Shown piece after piece: positions 1-12,228 of a stretch of DNA of 64,000 bases; the stretch's first letter is position 1, and each line of letters opens with the position of its first letter. Both the position numbers and the translations under genes were made by a program. Source of the DNA: Caenorhabditis remanei. Taxonomy: Eukaryota > Nematoda > Chromadorea > Rhabditida > Rhabditidae. The DNA lies in contig NC_071333.1 of NCBI RefSeq assembly GCF_010183535.1, positions 5,702,587 through 5,766,586 on the forward strand, in the 5' to 3' direction. The notes beneath the pieces were generated by a model, which ran no database searches, was not told the DNA's origin, and saw nothing but the letters and a program-made list of their open reading frames with translations.

Positions 1-1147
1 TCCCCACAGATTCCACGTTTTGGAGGTTCTGCAGGAGCTCTGCAAACCACGTCGTTACAGAAAAAACTTAAAACAAGTAACACTTACTCTGTCCGTCAGT
101 CAAGTTTGTTGAAGAACTGGAAGGAAAGACTTGAATGAAGTTATCTCCATTGAGTTGTGGTGACTGGACACGTCCAAAGTTGAAGTCGATTGTCGTGGTG
201 TGGTCAGCGACGTTCTTAGGGCCGCTTTTCGCTCCGGTGTACCTGGCGTAGCTTGTGTTTGGATTATAACGGTACGAGTTCCGATTGGCTTTTCCACTGT
301 GTTTTTGGTTCTCAAATCCCTTGGAGTTGGAAGAGTGACGATTGTAGTCGGTTGTCCAGAAGTTGCTCTTGTCATACTTGGTGGATGGATAGTGTTTGTT
401 GTTTCCACCTTTCTGCATCTGGTTATGGTTTCCATCTCCTCGGTATTTGGGATTTACAAATCCATTGTTGCCAGCGGAGGGACGATCGTCTTTGGTTGTC
501 CACAGGTTGTCATGACGAGCATTTGGTTGTCCCGTTTCACCCATTCCAACGGTAGTCGTGAATGATGTGTTATAAGTATCACGAGAATTGTTGCTCTTGG
601 TGGTAAAGTTGGTGAACGAAGCGTCGTGGCTGTTTCCAGTTGTCGGCATCTGTATGTTCCTTCCCTCTCCCCGGTATTTGGAGTTACCGAATCCTTTGTA
701 GCCAGAAGAGCGATTATGAGATTCGGTCGTAAAGAATCTGTCACGATTACCGTTGGATTTTCCCGTTTCACCCATTCCGGCGGTGAATGACTTGTTATGG
801 TCGTACCGTGGATTGTTGCCTTTCTTAGCATACTTGGTAGATGGATACTGTTGGTTGCTTCCACCTCTCTGCACTTCGCGGTTGGGCTGATAGCTCTGAT
901 TGTGTTCCCAGTAGGGTTTCTGTCCGGGCACCGCTTTCTTCACATATCCAGTCCCGTAATCGTTAAAAGAATGATGTTGGCTTGGGCGGTTGTTCTGGTG
1001 TCCTAAAAATGGAAAATTGAAATCATGTTGAGATGATATTGATTTTTTACCTGATCCGTTGTAAGATTTCTGGTAACCGTTGCCATAAGGGTATCCAGAC
1101 TGAGGATAGTTCGGCGGGACATCAGTTTTTTTCGTTTTCGGGGTCAT
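1..1147 (-). CDS. Asn/Gly/Ser/Tyr-rich low-complexity protein, 3' end off window
   Basis: The main exon is 88-1147, with the start ATG at 1147 (MTPKTKKTDVPP). It ends in phase 1 at a strong donor (GTAAGTG, complement of 81-87). The next exon (39 down to 1, after a TTTGCAG acceptor) stays open to the window edge, so the C-terminus is missing. A CTTTTTCAG acceptor 20 bp upstream of the ATG suggests trans-splicing or a 5' UTR intron. The protein is hydrophilic and rich in N, G, S, Y, K and T, with imperfect internal repeats: GMGETG occurs twice, and motifs like NPKYRG and YPSTKY recur. I see no signal peptide, membrane segment or known domain. Such composition suggests a disordered or RNA-granule-type protein, but that is inference. 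Reading through the donor would end the ORF at 68. Confidence 0.7.
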
Positions 1148-1174
1148 TACCAAAAGTTGAGGTTGCTGAAAAAG

Positions 1175-3484
1175 AAAGTGTGAATCAAATTAATTTTAGA
1201 AAAAAAAGTGTAAAAGAGAAAAAGAGGGAAAATTTGAACAAATGCAACAAAAAACTGCAGAAAACTGCAGAAAAATGACAAAGAATGAGAAAACGACAAG
1301 TAATGAGAAAGGAGAGAACCGCAGCGCATCGACAAACGCGCGTGCATCGAGAAACGCGCCAGTGACAAATAACGGGTGCATTTCTCGTGGAGGAGGAGAA
1401 TGAGGTCGCCCCCTCACGTTTTGTGTGTAGCTTGTGTCATTTAAGTATTAATGAAAAGAGAGTAAAGAAAAAACACTTTTTGGAAACAAAAATTGATAAA
1501 AATACAATAAATAACAAAACAATCAGCAAGAGCAGAACAGTGAACGTTTTGACCAAGGGAAAAGATTATTCGATTATTTTGGCTCTGTTTTTTTATGAAT
1601 TGTGACGAATATGAAACTGCGGTAAAAGTTTTATTTCGATAAACTGTAAAATTTAAAGAATTACATCGTAATCTTGCGATATTTAAATTATCGACAATAT
1701 TGATAAAAACGAGAGTTTTACTATGTTTACTGTACGCCATCATCTACTTTGACATGATCCGTGTTATCTTCTTTTTTTGTGTAAACCTTCTTGCAAAGTA
1801 GTGGAAATTTCTTCAACTTAATATAATCTTTCTTATTGACAAATTTTTTACCAGCACAAATAAAAAGTAAAACATAACATCAACCACGACCCATTAATAT
1901 GACTAAAAGTAATCACCGTCATTCTAATTCACAGTTTTCAATGGTTTGATTTTCAAGTGACTAGATTTTTTTTCCATCTTGCATTTAGATTTCAATACGA
2001 GTAAAAATGAGATAGAGTTTCAAGGAGAATTGTAGCGAGCAAAAATGTTTATATGTGAGTACACATTCACGAAAGAGTCTCAGGAATTCAAATACACGTT
2101 TTTGAACATGTATGAATCGGAAATCAACACTGTACACTTTCTTTTTTTCCTCTTCCGTTCAATTCATTTTATAAGTTATTTTTCCTTATTTATCGTCACA
2201 AACAACTATTTGACAACCACGAAAATGAATTTGGAAAAGCATGCTTCTTGGTATTATTTGTTAAAATTCAGTCTTGTGCAACAGAGTTTTTCTCTATTTA
2301 ACAAAATGATTCAATTTTTTTAAAGTTCCACATCAATTTTGCTTAGCTACTACAAACATCGAGTGCTTCCAGTAACTTTTTTTCCGTCGCGTTTTTGCAC
2401 TACTCAATGTGTGAGTCACATATTAACATACACCTTTTTCTATCTTCTGCTCTTCTCATGTTTTTGCCCATGATTTTTATCATCCGAACAGAATCGGAAT
2501 ATTGAATGTGCTCTTGACAGTCAGCTTTCGCTACGGTACCAATAGGTCGAAAATCAAAGAGTGTGAAGGATCCTGATTGCTCTTCTTCATTTACTTCAAA
2601 TCATCGTCATCGCAACCGGTATCGCAATCATTTTCGTACTCGCCGTCACGCTTCATCCAAAACGCAAATGAGGAATAATCACATTCTGATTACATACAAT
2701 ATTAATATACACTGTTTTTTTCCTGAATCGACTATATCATATGATTTTGGATTGGTGAATTGATAATACTGTTAATTAAACTTTTGTCTCTCTTCCCACA
2801 TGAATTCCCTTTAACTCTGTGTGATAAATATACATGACGTTCGATTTCATCAAACTCTACATGCGTCAGCAAGTCTTAAATTATATGTAATTAAACTAGA
2901 AATGCCTTCAATATTCTCAAAATATATTTTTCTCCAAAAATAAATAAAGGTATTTCGATCCAGATAATGCAAACAACAACGATTGTGCAAAACCAAGATT
3001 TGAACATGGCTTAGCGAAACCACGGTTCAGACAATGAAATTGGCAAAACGCAAAATCTCAGCTAGAAAAAGATGTAAGACAATTGGCGTGAAAGTCATAT
3101 AAGCTGGGTCATCTTGAATAGACGATCATAATTGGTCAAAAGATGGATAAATTTTAATTTTGTCATTTTTTCTTCAGCTACAACACTATGATGACGGTAT
3201 ATTTAAAACCAGGAACTTTTTATTAGTTGTTTTCTACGTCTCAAACCCACCAATTTTGTTATTTATGTTTATATTGCACATGTTTGTTCTGATCTCTTAC
3301 TATAGAGAACAGAACAACCAGTTGTCAGCTTCGAAAACGAAAGTAGTACTATGTGAGGGGCGGAGCATGGATGCAGCAATCAAATCTGAAGGATAGAACT
3401 CGGAGAGGGGCAATAGATTATAATTATTAGGAGTTCTCTTCCCGTTTCTTTTTTCGGAACTTTTTTTTCTTTTCTCACTTCTTC
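1175..3484. other. Intergenic, promoter-like region
   Basis: There is no convincing gene. ORFs here are short, AT-rich and lack paired splice sites. Around 1318-1420 a GC-rich patch contains a near-identical 16-bp direct repeat (GCATCGACAAACGCGC then GCATCGAGAAACGCGC). It lies about 180 bp upstream of the 1147 start and could be regulatory. At 2570-2660 a plus-strand frame encodes a short hydrophobic stretch ending in HPKRK and a stop, but it has no ATG or splice partner. Confidence 0.4.
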
Positions 3485-3527
3485 AGCCTACACAAGTTTT
3501 TTGTCAATTAGCAAGTTTAGTGGTATC

Positions 3528-3916
3528 ATGGGCAACGCCGTTCGCTACGTGAAAGAGTGTTCAAAAACATCATCTGCAACAGTGAAATCCCTTGTGCCAA
3601 TGGAGGTAATATTCCAACGGTGTCCATCTCTGACAACTTTTCACTTTGCAGAAAAAAGCAGTGTCATTGCAGCCAATAAACGCTTCAGTGAAACCCGACT
3701 TATCAAAAGTAAGAGTTGGTTCACAGGCAACACATCAGATAGTGCCAGCGACAAAAATTGATTTTGTCCTACATTGCATGCATATTGTCTTGATATTCAT
3801 CTTCCAACAGAAGAATTCTCACATCATTCAATTTTCAGATCAAAATCATACAAGAACGCCCTAAGGATGACCCAGTTTTAGAACCGTTTGATTCATCACA
3901 GCTTTGTCACATCTGA
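3528..3916 (+). CDS. 70-aa protein, three exons, unknown function
   Basis: Exons are 3528-3605, 3652-3708 and 3839-3916. Both introns are phase 0 with clean signals (GTAATA...TTTGCAG and GTAAGA...TTTTCAG). A CTTCTTCAG site ends at 3485, 42 bp before the ATG, and is a likely trans-splice acceptor. The protein begins MGNAVRYVKEC, so an N-terminal Gly2 is available for myristoylation, though the downstream residues are not an ideal site. It is charged and soluble with no TM segment and ends with PFDSSQLCHI. I do not recognise a family. Reading through intron 2 would give a different hydrophobic tail ending at 3864, but the splice sites favour the three-exon model. Confidence 0.55.
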
Positions 3917-5278
3917 ACCTGGTCAACATCAATTGGAACTTTGCTACGAATTCATAAAATGTGTTTGTCTCACTTAACTCTTCCTTTCATCGATACGCTC
4001 ATTTTTCACTAATTGCTCTAATATCTATCCACTTTTTCACACAAACTACCATTCATGTAATTTTATTTCTCCTCAATAAATAAATCGTATAAATAAAATC
4101 GATAGATTGCGATACAGTGATCTGCCAACAATTTTAATATTTTCAACGTTGTTGATTTCTCATTTCTTGATCTGGACTTGATCTTATAATTGGGGTCCAT
4201 ATCATCCAAAACGACTTTTTTATTGCTGAACAGTTTTTTTGTCAACATGAATGAAGATGTATACAATTATGTTGAACTATGAACTCGAATATTTGTTTCG
4301 CTTTTGTCATATTCATTAAAAAATATATCAATGCTACATGAGTGGGCGTGACCACGCCTAAGACATGATCTGGATATAATCAGAAAATAGGATTATTAGC
4401 TAGTGTATGTTATTATCTTACCAAGACAAGCACATAATTAATCGTGTTGGTCAATTTTGTTACCAGTAGGATATTGGATACAATTTCGCCCTCTTGGCAT
4501 ACCCCTGTTCCCAATTTTGACGTGTTAAGAAATTTTTGTTCCGTTTCATGAAGTCTTCTTGGCATCTTTTTTTCTTGTATTCTTAATTTCTGAATAACTC
4601 AATTTTTGCTACTAGCCAAAAAATGTGTTCATGTCTGTGTGTGTGTCCTCCGCAAGTGATTTGACTAATACGGTTCTTACACTTCCAAAAACACCTGCCG
4701 CTATTGCGAGACTTACCCTATTTTTTGTCGGCCTGGCGGTAATTAAATACCATAATTACGTGAATAACCTTAAGACACCGCAAAGGTATAATCGTATAGA
4801 GCACAACGTCAATTATGAGCTTAAAAACGTATCTGTCGTGAGTGTTCTGTCAGAATAAATTATTCAAATATAAATACTTATCTGTACAGAACTCTAGTGA
4901 TGTACGCTTTTCGTAAACCCGAGATAACTGTATATCAGCATTGTTTTCAAAATGTTTTGAATTTATCTCCGTTTGGTCTTCTTTCTGACAAAAGCATAGA
5001 CAAATGAGTTTCAATTATCAGTAATCACTCCTAAAAATCTGAATCATTCTCAACGCCCACATAATATTTCTCTTCACTCACGTCTACAACTCCCCGGAGA
5101 TTTTGGCAACCCCATATTATCGCGTTTTTCGTGTTTTCTTCTTTTTCTATTCTTTCTTTCTATTCCTTCATTTTTGTTATCACTTATCACATAAAATTGT
5201 AATAATAAGAAACATCATCTTCTTACAGACTTGGCTATATATTTGGTGCTACAACTATTTTTAGTATTTATTCAGTAC
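3917..5278. other. Intergenic; no supported gene
   Basis: Polyadenylation-like AATAAA motifs at about 4074-4081 probably serve the 3528-3916 gene. A plus ORF at 4631-4858 (75 aa with one hydrophobic stretch) and a minus ORF at 4063-4266 have no convincing exon context. A near-palindrome GGCGTGACCACGCC lies near 4345. A TATTTATTCAG site just upstream of 5293 looks like the trans-splice acceptor of the next gene. Confidence 0.35.
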
Positions 5279-5292
5279 AGTTTGGTTCAAAA

Positions 5293-6251
5293 ATGTCAGA
5301 AATGGATCAAAAAAGAAAAACTGTTCCGGTAGATTATGATATGTTTGCATTTTCATCACACCAAGTTTCTTACCAGGAGCCGGACATTCCACTCGGCGAT
5401 CCAGAAGATCTTCTTCCCGCGGTGAGTCTAGCCATTTGACGGTTTAGATCAAAGTGAGTTAGGAGTTACAGCACAGAGCTTCTGAAGAAAAATACAAAAA
5501 GCACGTGGAAAATATGAAGAGGTTTGCTCAAGAACACAATGTTCACTTCTTTGAGTTCAAAAAGTAAGAATCAAAACCATTGTTCAAACAACTTTTGTTT
5601 TCTTTCAGAATCACTGCTCCGCCACCATTTCCGTCTACTTATCCAGATGTCCTCGATTCAATCAGTGGCCACTATGGTATATACTTTCGCTCTAAATTAG
5701 TTCATAAAACTCATATTCCAGGTGCTTTCTTCTTTCCAATTCCTGGATACACTTATTCACCGCCTGAAGATCCCACACCCGTCAAATCGAAGCCAGTAGT
5801 ACAAGAACCAGTTAAATTATTGAAAAGGCCACCCGGACTTCCTTCTCCACGCCGTCACCCTTCTGGCAGAAAAAGACACGGACCAAATGAATACCAGCCA
5901 GTGCCTCAGCCTATTTATCAAGAGCAGCCAATGCCTCAGCCTATTTATCAAGAGCTGCCAATCATGCAATATCGAGGACGTAACAATGGCAGATGGATTG
6001 GAACTACAAGTAGACCAATTCAACAAGTCCATCCTTTTTCTCATTTCACATCTGAATATCCATCAACACCTCCATTTTTCTATACATGTGGCAATAGGTG
6101 AGTGGAAAGGTCTGTAACTTTGTTTACTTAATCGATGTCAAATATTTGGTAGATTCAAAAACAATTTTAGTTTCTTAGAACACAATAGAGAAGAAAACTT
6201 CAAAAACCATTGTTTTACAGCCCATGCGTTTCCCAAGAGCAGTGGCACTGA
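5293..6251 (+). CDS. Pro-rich protein, five exons, unknown function
   Basis: Exons are 5293-5421, 5472-5563, 5609-5676, 5722-6097 and 6221-6251. Phases are compatible and total 231 aa. The N-terminus (MSEMDQKRKTVPVDYDMF) is acidic and mixed. Exon 2 is a short charged helix. Exons 3-4 are Pro/Tyr/Phe-rich, with a basic patch (SPRRHPSGRKRH) and two back-to-back copies of a QPIYQE-type repeat. No signal peptide or TM segment is present. The last intron is the weakest: without it the protein stops at 6101, four codons beyond CGN. The next gene is a convergent Pro-rich gene on the minus strand; the two share composition but no obvious alignable domain. Confidence 0.7.
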
Positions 6252-6942
6252 AAGAGACCGTTTTCTGTCAACAATCAATTGGAATACTACATCATCCAGG
6301 TTTACGTCAAAAATATTTCCATTTTATTATTAATCATGAAATTGATTTCTCACAAGTCGTTTTTACCTTCAACCATTATCTTTCTGATTCTTTGGTTTTT
6401 TATTCGCATCCATTCATACTTCTGTGTTTTTAGTTCTTATTTAGTTTGGTTGTAGCAGTATTAAAAATGAATTAGACTACAAGAATGTAAGAATTTTTAG
6501 TTCTTTTTAAATTGAATACTTTTTTGAAAATTATTATGAAATTTCAGTATTCACGAGTTAAGTTTATAGAGGTCTTCTTTGTACAATTTACTCGTTTCTA
6601 TCTCAATATCGTTTTTCTTGTCATGTGTAGCTATTCTTCATTTTTTTTCTGTTTTTAATATTTCATTCTTATCGAAAACCTCATCACATACTTCTTTTTT
6701 CTGACTCCACACTTATTGTTCTTCTTCTCTACCTTTTGATACCTTCATACTTATACATATGAATACCATCAACAGTGCCACTGTTTTATTCAAACCTAAA
6801 ACTTCATGTATAATCTGTAAAACATAACAACTTTTGAAATGTACTCATTTTTATTGGTTTTTCTCGTGAAAAAACAAATTATAATGCGTTTTTTGACAAA
6901 AATAATCTGCAATTGATAATTATCATATATCATTAATAATTA
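6252..6942. other. Convergent intergenic region
   Basis: This is the 3' region shared by the convergent genes ending at 6251 (plus) and 6943 (minus). It is AT-rich with several poly-T stretches. A plus frame remains open from 6224 to 6433 but lacks a splice partner in phase. Confidence 0.35.
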
Positions 6943-8383
6943 TCATCTATTGTATGTTGGTTGCTTCGGAATATTTCCAGTAAGACTTGGTAAATTTTGA
7001 AGTTGACTCTGTTTAGTTATAACCCAAGATGCCAATCCGTAGCTCAGAATTGGTATTGGGCGAATTGGTTGTGCAGGAAAAACTGGTTGAGTTGCAGCTG
7101 GTTCCGGCATATGGGAAAAGCTTGCTGGCGGGGTAATTTGACCTGAACTGTCTCGTTTTTCTTCAACATTCATTAACCACGGTCTGTTCTGCGGATATAC
7201 TTCTATTGCGTAGTTATGTAAGCATGTTCGATGTAGTTGACCGGTTGGGTTACAACGCACAATTCCAGGAATTTCTGGTTCACATGCCTGTAAGTCATAG
7301 AAAAATGAGAATTTGTTTGGACTCGTTAAATGACTCACTTCCATCATAGCCTGTCCTGAATTCTGCTCTCTAATCTCATCCATAGGGCCAACTCTTGAAG
7401 ATTCTCTAGTTGGTGTAACAAACGAGTTGCCATTAGATGGACTGGAAAAAAAGAAAGTTATATTAGCACTACAAGCGTCTTTCAACCGCGCTCCAAAGAA
7501 AATTTCGTGCAAAAGTGAGAGACTCGGAGAAAAAGAGATATTTCCTTATGGGATTTCGGTGGAGCGCAGTTGTAAGAACTGTGCCGAGCTAACAGAGAAA
7601 GAAACAAACATAAACTATATTCACTCACGGTCTATCCACTTTTTGAGAAGTCAGAGTGTCAGAAACTTGAACAGCTGAAGTTGGTGCAAGTGGAACTGAA
7701 AAATGCGTAACTTTACAGTTTTCGAGACAAAATTGACATTAATACCTGCAAGACCAGCCCCAAAAACTGGTTTGTTAAGGAACTCCAGGTCGACTGGTGG
7801 TCTTCGGCGACTGAAAAAATTGATGAGAAGGATTGTACACGCTGCGATACAACTCACAAAACCTCCATATAGTGTTCAAAACCTTCAGCCGTCAAAACAG
7901 ATATATAGGGTCTGAAAGAGTTGTTGTTATTAGAAACGCATACTATTTCCATTTCAAGAAATACTCACTCCGCAGGTGTTTCTAAAGCCGCTTTGAGAGC
8001 AGCAGCAGCGTGAGAAGAACCTGGTGTTTTTTTTGGTTTCGGTTTTGGCTTCGGTCTTGGTGGTGGTCTTGGTCTTGGCACCACAGGCACTTTGATATGA
8101 GGAAAAAACTCTTCTTTCTTCTTGAAATATTAGTTTTATGATATCGAAAAAAAATGAAAGAACTCACTCTTGGTTTTTTCGGAGGCGCTGGCTTTTTCTG
8201 TGAAGGAGGAGGGCGTGAACGAGCTATTTCAACAATGTCATCATTTTCAAATGGTGGATGGACAGTCTGAAAGTTTTATGGAACCATGAATAGATATTTT
8301 TGTTGAATTGAATGTACCATTGTGACATCAGATATTCGTCTCATCGGATGGTTTTTCTCAGTAAACAGTCTATCGAATTCCAT
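6943..8383 (-). CDS. Pro/Lys-rich protein, eight exons, unknown function
   Basis: Exons (5' to 3') are 8383-8318, 8266-8168, 8120-7969, 7911-7858, 7810-7746, 7695-7629, 7441-7339 and 7287-6943. All phases close, giving 316 aa. The N-terminus is MEFDRLFTEKNHP. A Pro-Lys-Arg tract occupies roughly residues 40-90 (RPRPPPRPKPKPKPKK), followed by a small Ala-rich helix (SSHAAAALKAALETP). The C-terminal third is Pro/Gln/Asn-rich with NPTGQLHRTCLHNYA near its start. No TM segment or signal peptide is seen. I cannot name a family. The PKPKPK tract resembles AT-hook or nuclear localisation composition only loosely. Confidence 0.75.
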
Positions 8384-10780
8384 TCTTGATGTGAAAGACT
8401 TTCGATCTATGAAAAACTTATTACTGAAGGATTAAAAAAAGAAGGTTCAAATTGAAAAAAAATACCACTAACGAAAACAAGAATTTTAAAAACTAAAGTC
8501 TGAGTTTTCAAGCAGAGCAAACTTGAAATCAGAAAACAAGAACCAGAATGCAAAATATTGACGTCTTCCACTCAAACAGATGACCAAATGAAAGTGCACA
8601 CAGAACATATTTCTTCGTGATCTTATGAGCTGGACAAGATCTATGATATGATGAAGCAGCACTCAGAATGCACTCGGGTAATAAAATGTGAAGGAAGTAG
8701 AAATCATGCAAAAGGTGATTGGAGGTGAACGAGAAATAGAGCTTGCAACTGAGAAATTGAATTAGAAATGAGGAGAGCGATAAAGATTTTATTCAGTTAA
8801 GATCAGAGATTTCTCACTAGTGTTCATACGAAGCTCAATACGTTAAACTGATGTAGAGTACTGAAACCACAATATCATAAGGATTCAAAACGTGATGTGT
8901 AGTAGAACATTGTTTTCTTTGCTTGAATTCAAAAATAATTCAGTCATGTTTGATGAAGAACTCTTGGTCTCAAAAGAAAATAATCCTTTTCCAGTGCACA
9001 TAGTCTAACTACCTACATAACATGAAACCATAGAACATTTTTATGATACCACAAGGAAAAACAACCGAAAAAGCGCATGATATGTTAGAAGTTTTGGATA
9101 AAGGCTGGATTATCCCCAGATCTAAGAAAAGAATAAGAAGAAATAAGGAAGTAAACATCGAGAAACACGTCATATTTTTTAGATTACGGAAACATTTCAG
9201 GAACCATTAACCGGAAACGGGACAGGAAAACTTTTTAAAAGACACTAGAATCGGGAATTTAAAGTTATGAGCACAACTCATGATCAGATTCTTTAAAAAA
9301 CTAAAACGAATTGTTTCATTTTCTAAGTTTGAATCTTAAATTAACAGTTTATAATGAATTTGAATTACTGAATAACACAGAATGAAACAAAATTTACTGT
9401 TGAAAGATCGGAAAAGTTTGAATACACTAAAACGAAAAAGAAACTAAAAGAATCAAGTAATTTTACGACCAAGGCTCTATTTTGGTTGAATTTCCGTTTT
9501 TTTTCCGATCTCTTCATGTTGAAAAAGAATTTTGAACCCTTTCGAATCATTTCCCTAAAATCAATTCTAGTTCAATTCATTAAACGTTCAGGCTTCATTT
9601 CTTTGATGTTGTTTTAAGTAAAGATTTTTGATCATCCATAAAAATCGCAATTAATTTTTACAGAACGATTCTTATGTTTTTTACAAAGTCTTCATATTTC
9701 ACCTCCTTAAAGTGTAGTTTTTTCTTGGATTAATAATATTTGGAGTTCATCAAAACTTGTTTAGTGTCTTCACTAGTTTCTTCCGCTTATGTAGTCCGTT
9801 TACAATGATCCCGACCAATTCTCGTCTTCTAACTATTTTGTTCGAAAGGCTTCAGAATTCATCGTCATCGTTCACCCTCTTCTTTATCCTTTTTTTCTCT
9901 TCTGGCTTCGTTTCTCTCGTTTCCTCTCCCACTCCCAATTTTATTTTGCTTATCACCAACCAAGCCCTCTGTCTCTGCCCAGTATGTTGAGAAAATACTT
10001 TGTTAAAACAAGAGACACCGAGAAACAGATGAATTGCTCTCCAAGCTGGAGACAGCCGACAGTTGGAGCATGTGGTAACTATAGTGATCATGACGACAAC
10101 GATAGTAGAAGACGCTGCAGGGAGGAGCTGCCAGCAGCCAGCGGAAACTTTGTGTGATGCATTGATTAAATACGAGTAGAGAGGAAACACACTAAGCGTG
10201 GCTCCCATTGTGCAGCTCATTTCGGGCTCAGATTGAGAAGCCCGAGAGAAGAAAGTGAGAGAAACAGGCAAAAATGGAGAGTGTGACCGAGTCATATTCC
10301 CATTGCATATTTTCATGTGATTTGTGGTGATTGAGGTGAAAAGAGAAAACAAAGGTAAAGAGAGACTTGGAGTCAAATATTAAAGGAACGGGAAGATAAA
10401 AAATTGAAGTTCATGCAATTAAAACGAATGAATCAGAAAAACACAATAATTAACAAAACAAAACGAGTTCAGAAAATTCAAAAGTTACGAGGCTATCTTA
10501 TTACAAGCACAGATGGTTTGAAAACCACTAAAGTGTGTAGTTTTTGCTGTATTATGCAAAAAATTAAATTATTTCATTCCAATTTTGAAAATATTAGTTT
10601 TACTGCTACATAATCCTTACGCATAAAATAAATAAAATTATTTTGGTCATTATATCTCTCCACTACTTTCTTCAGGTTTACATGTCACATAGGAATTGGG
10701 ATAAATTACGAAAATTGTTTCCTAATAATAAATTTTTGCACATTGCTTTGGCGCAGTTTAGATCTGTTCTTTATCTTACC
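8384..10780. other. Gene-poor AT-rich region
   Basis: There is no supported gene. A GC-richer island at about 9980-10330 has a minus ORF with a hydrophobic patch (9852-10376) overlapping a plus ORF, but neither has splice context or family resemblance. The first few hundred bases above 8384 are probably the promoter of the minus-strand gene. Confidence 0.35.
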
Positions 10781-10920
10781 TGTATTGTCGCAACAAAAAA
10801 GTCCCGACATTTTTTACCGAAACGTCTTTGCGGACTTAGTGCTAAATTATCAAATTTAGCACTAAGTCCGCAAACACGCGTCGGTAAAAAATGTCGGAAC
10901 TTTTTTATTTCGATAATACA
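10781..10920. repeat. 140-bp near-perfect palindrome (foldback MITE-like)
   Basis: The arms 10781-10848 and 10853-10920 are inverted copies about 68 bp long with few mismatches around a 4-bp loop. The arms include GCGGACTTAGTGCTAAATT and its complement. There is no coding capacity. I see no clear target-site duplication, so the superfamily cannot be assigned. Confidence 0.75.
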
Positions 10921-11580
10921 TTCCAGAATTTTTTCTTTTTGTTCTTTCGCTTGACTGTTTGGGAAGAACAAAACTGCATCAAATTTTCACAAGATTTGTT
11001 TATGCATTAGTGTACACTCTTATCAAATTTCATATATGCAATGTTTATCGAAATCCTATTGTAGATAAAACTATTGCTATGGCTTTTTTATTCCGAGTAC
11101 CTGGCGAAAATCTTTTTTGACTACTCCGATGAATCTAATAGAGAAGCTCGTTGTTAGAAAAAAGATGACGTTGAATCTTTTAGTTTCCTTTATTGCGTAG
11201 TATGGTTTGTATTGTTTCCTAGTCATAATCTTTCCAGTATTTTCTGACTACCTGAATTTGTCAATAAACAAGTTCATCATTTGTTACCACCTGCTTCGAC
11301 TACCTCCTCACTTGCGTCTCTACCCGCTACCCGCAGTATGGTATCTAAGGGCACCATATGCCAACAGGAGAGCCACAATTGCTCTCTAATCCCTATTTGT
11401 AGCTTAATCCTACCTTCTCTGTGCCGTATACACCTGCTATTTTCTCACAGTCCCCCTTGGCAAATGGTGTCCAGAGCTTTATGTATGCATGGTGCAAAAA
11501 GAGGATCAACTCATTTTTCTTAAGCTTCTTTAATTTTCGTTTGACGTTAACGGGTTTTCACTCGACTATCAAATAAATTT
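10921..11580. other. Intergenic; upstream of SR-like copy
   Basis: No supported gene. 11280-11520 is less AT-rich, with open frames on the plus strand (11281-11523), but these show no recognisable protein. A TTTTTCAG site ending at 11585 precedes the ATG of the SR-like sequence. Confidence 0.3.
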
Positions 11581-11592
11581 TTCAGAGAATCA

Positions 11593-12228
11593 ATGGTTAC
11601 GCGCGATGAAACCCAAATTTATGTTGGGAACTTGCCTAATGATGTCCGAACAAAAGAAATCGGAGATCTATTCTACAAATATGGAAGAGTCAGATATATT
11701 GACTTGAAAACCTGCCGTGGTCCATCATTCGCATTTGTTGAGTTTTCAGATCACAGGTCAGTGTTAAACATCAGATTATAATAAATTTCTAGCTTTGTTT
11801 TTTTTTAGAAATGGACCTCAACGAAAGTTCAATTTTCGTATACGAGTCACAAATCTTCCACGGCCCACACGATGGCATGACCTAAAAGACTACATGCAGT
11901 CGATAAAAGATATTGTCTTTGGAATAGTAGAGTTTACAAGTTACGACGTGAAGTATGCTATCCGAAAGTTCGATGGTAGAAAGTTCCGGTTTTATAATGT
12001 CAGTTGTTTTGAGAAACGACAGAGGGAGAAACCACCTAAATACGTGTTCGTGAGGAAAAGAAAAGAAGACGTGGAAGCCGTGATTGTTCTCGTTCCCGCT
12101 CTCGCTCTGAGCCACACTCCCGTTTGCTCCGTAGTACGTGCCGCATCTCATCTCCCCGTGATGATCGCAACCATGAACGTTCCCGTTCACCAAAACAAAG
12201 CCCATCTCGTTCGGCCACGCCACAATAG
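11593..12228 (+). pseudogene. Degenerate SRSF1-type SR splicing factor copy (rsp-3-like)
   Basis: Exon 1 (11593-11756) encodes an RRM with both RNP motifs: IYVGNL and GPSFAFVEF. After a phase-2 intron, exon 2 (from 11809) jumps directly to a second, pseudo-RRM region containing RWHDLKDYM, the equivalent of the SWQDLKD signature of SRSF1/ASF-type factors, then VEFTSYDVKYAIRKF. The end of RRM1 and the glycine-rich linker are missing. An RS domain (SRDCSRSRSRSE, then HERSRSPKQSPSRSATPQ and a stop at 12226-12228) is present but in another frame. The natural way to reach it, an intron after 11965 or so, meets TAA at 12037-12039 in the conserved GET-IRVRE strand. I therefore call it a decayed paralogue. 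A truncated, expressed protein ending at 12298 in the unspliced frame is possible. Confidence 0.65.

Noticed and set aside
2563..2690. Hydrophobic plus-strand stretch ending HPKRK-stop
   Set aside because: Looks like a TM segment but has an upstream in-frame stop, no ATG and no good acceptor.
4625..4858. 75-aa plus ORF with one hydrophobic segment
   Set aside because: No trans-splice site, no splice partner and no family; left as unproven.
9852..10376. 174-codon minus ORF with hydrophobic patch
   Set aside because: Mixed composition without domain, no splice signals at its ends, and an overlapping plus ORF; probably chance in a GC-richer patch.
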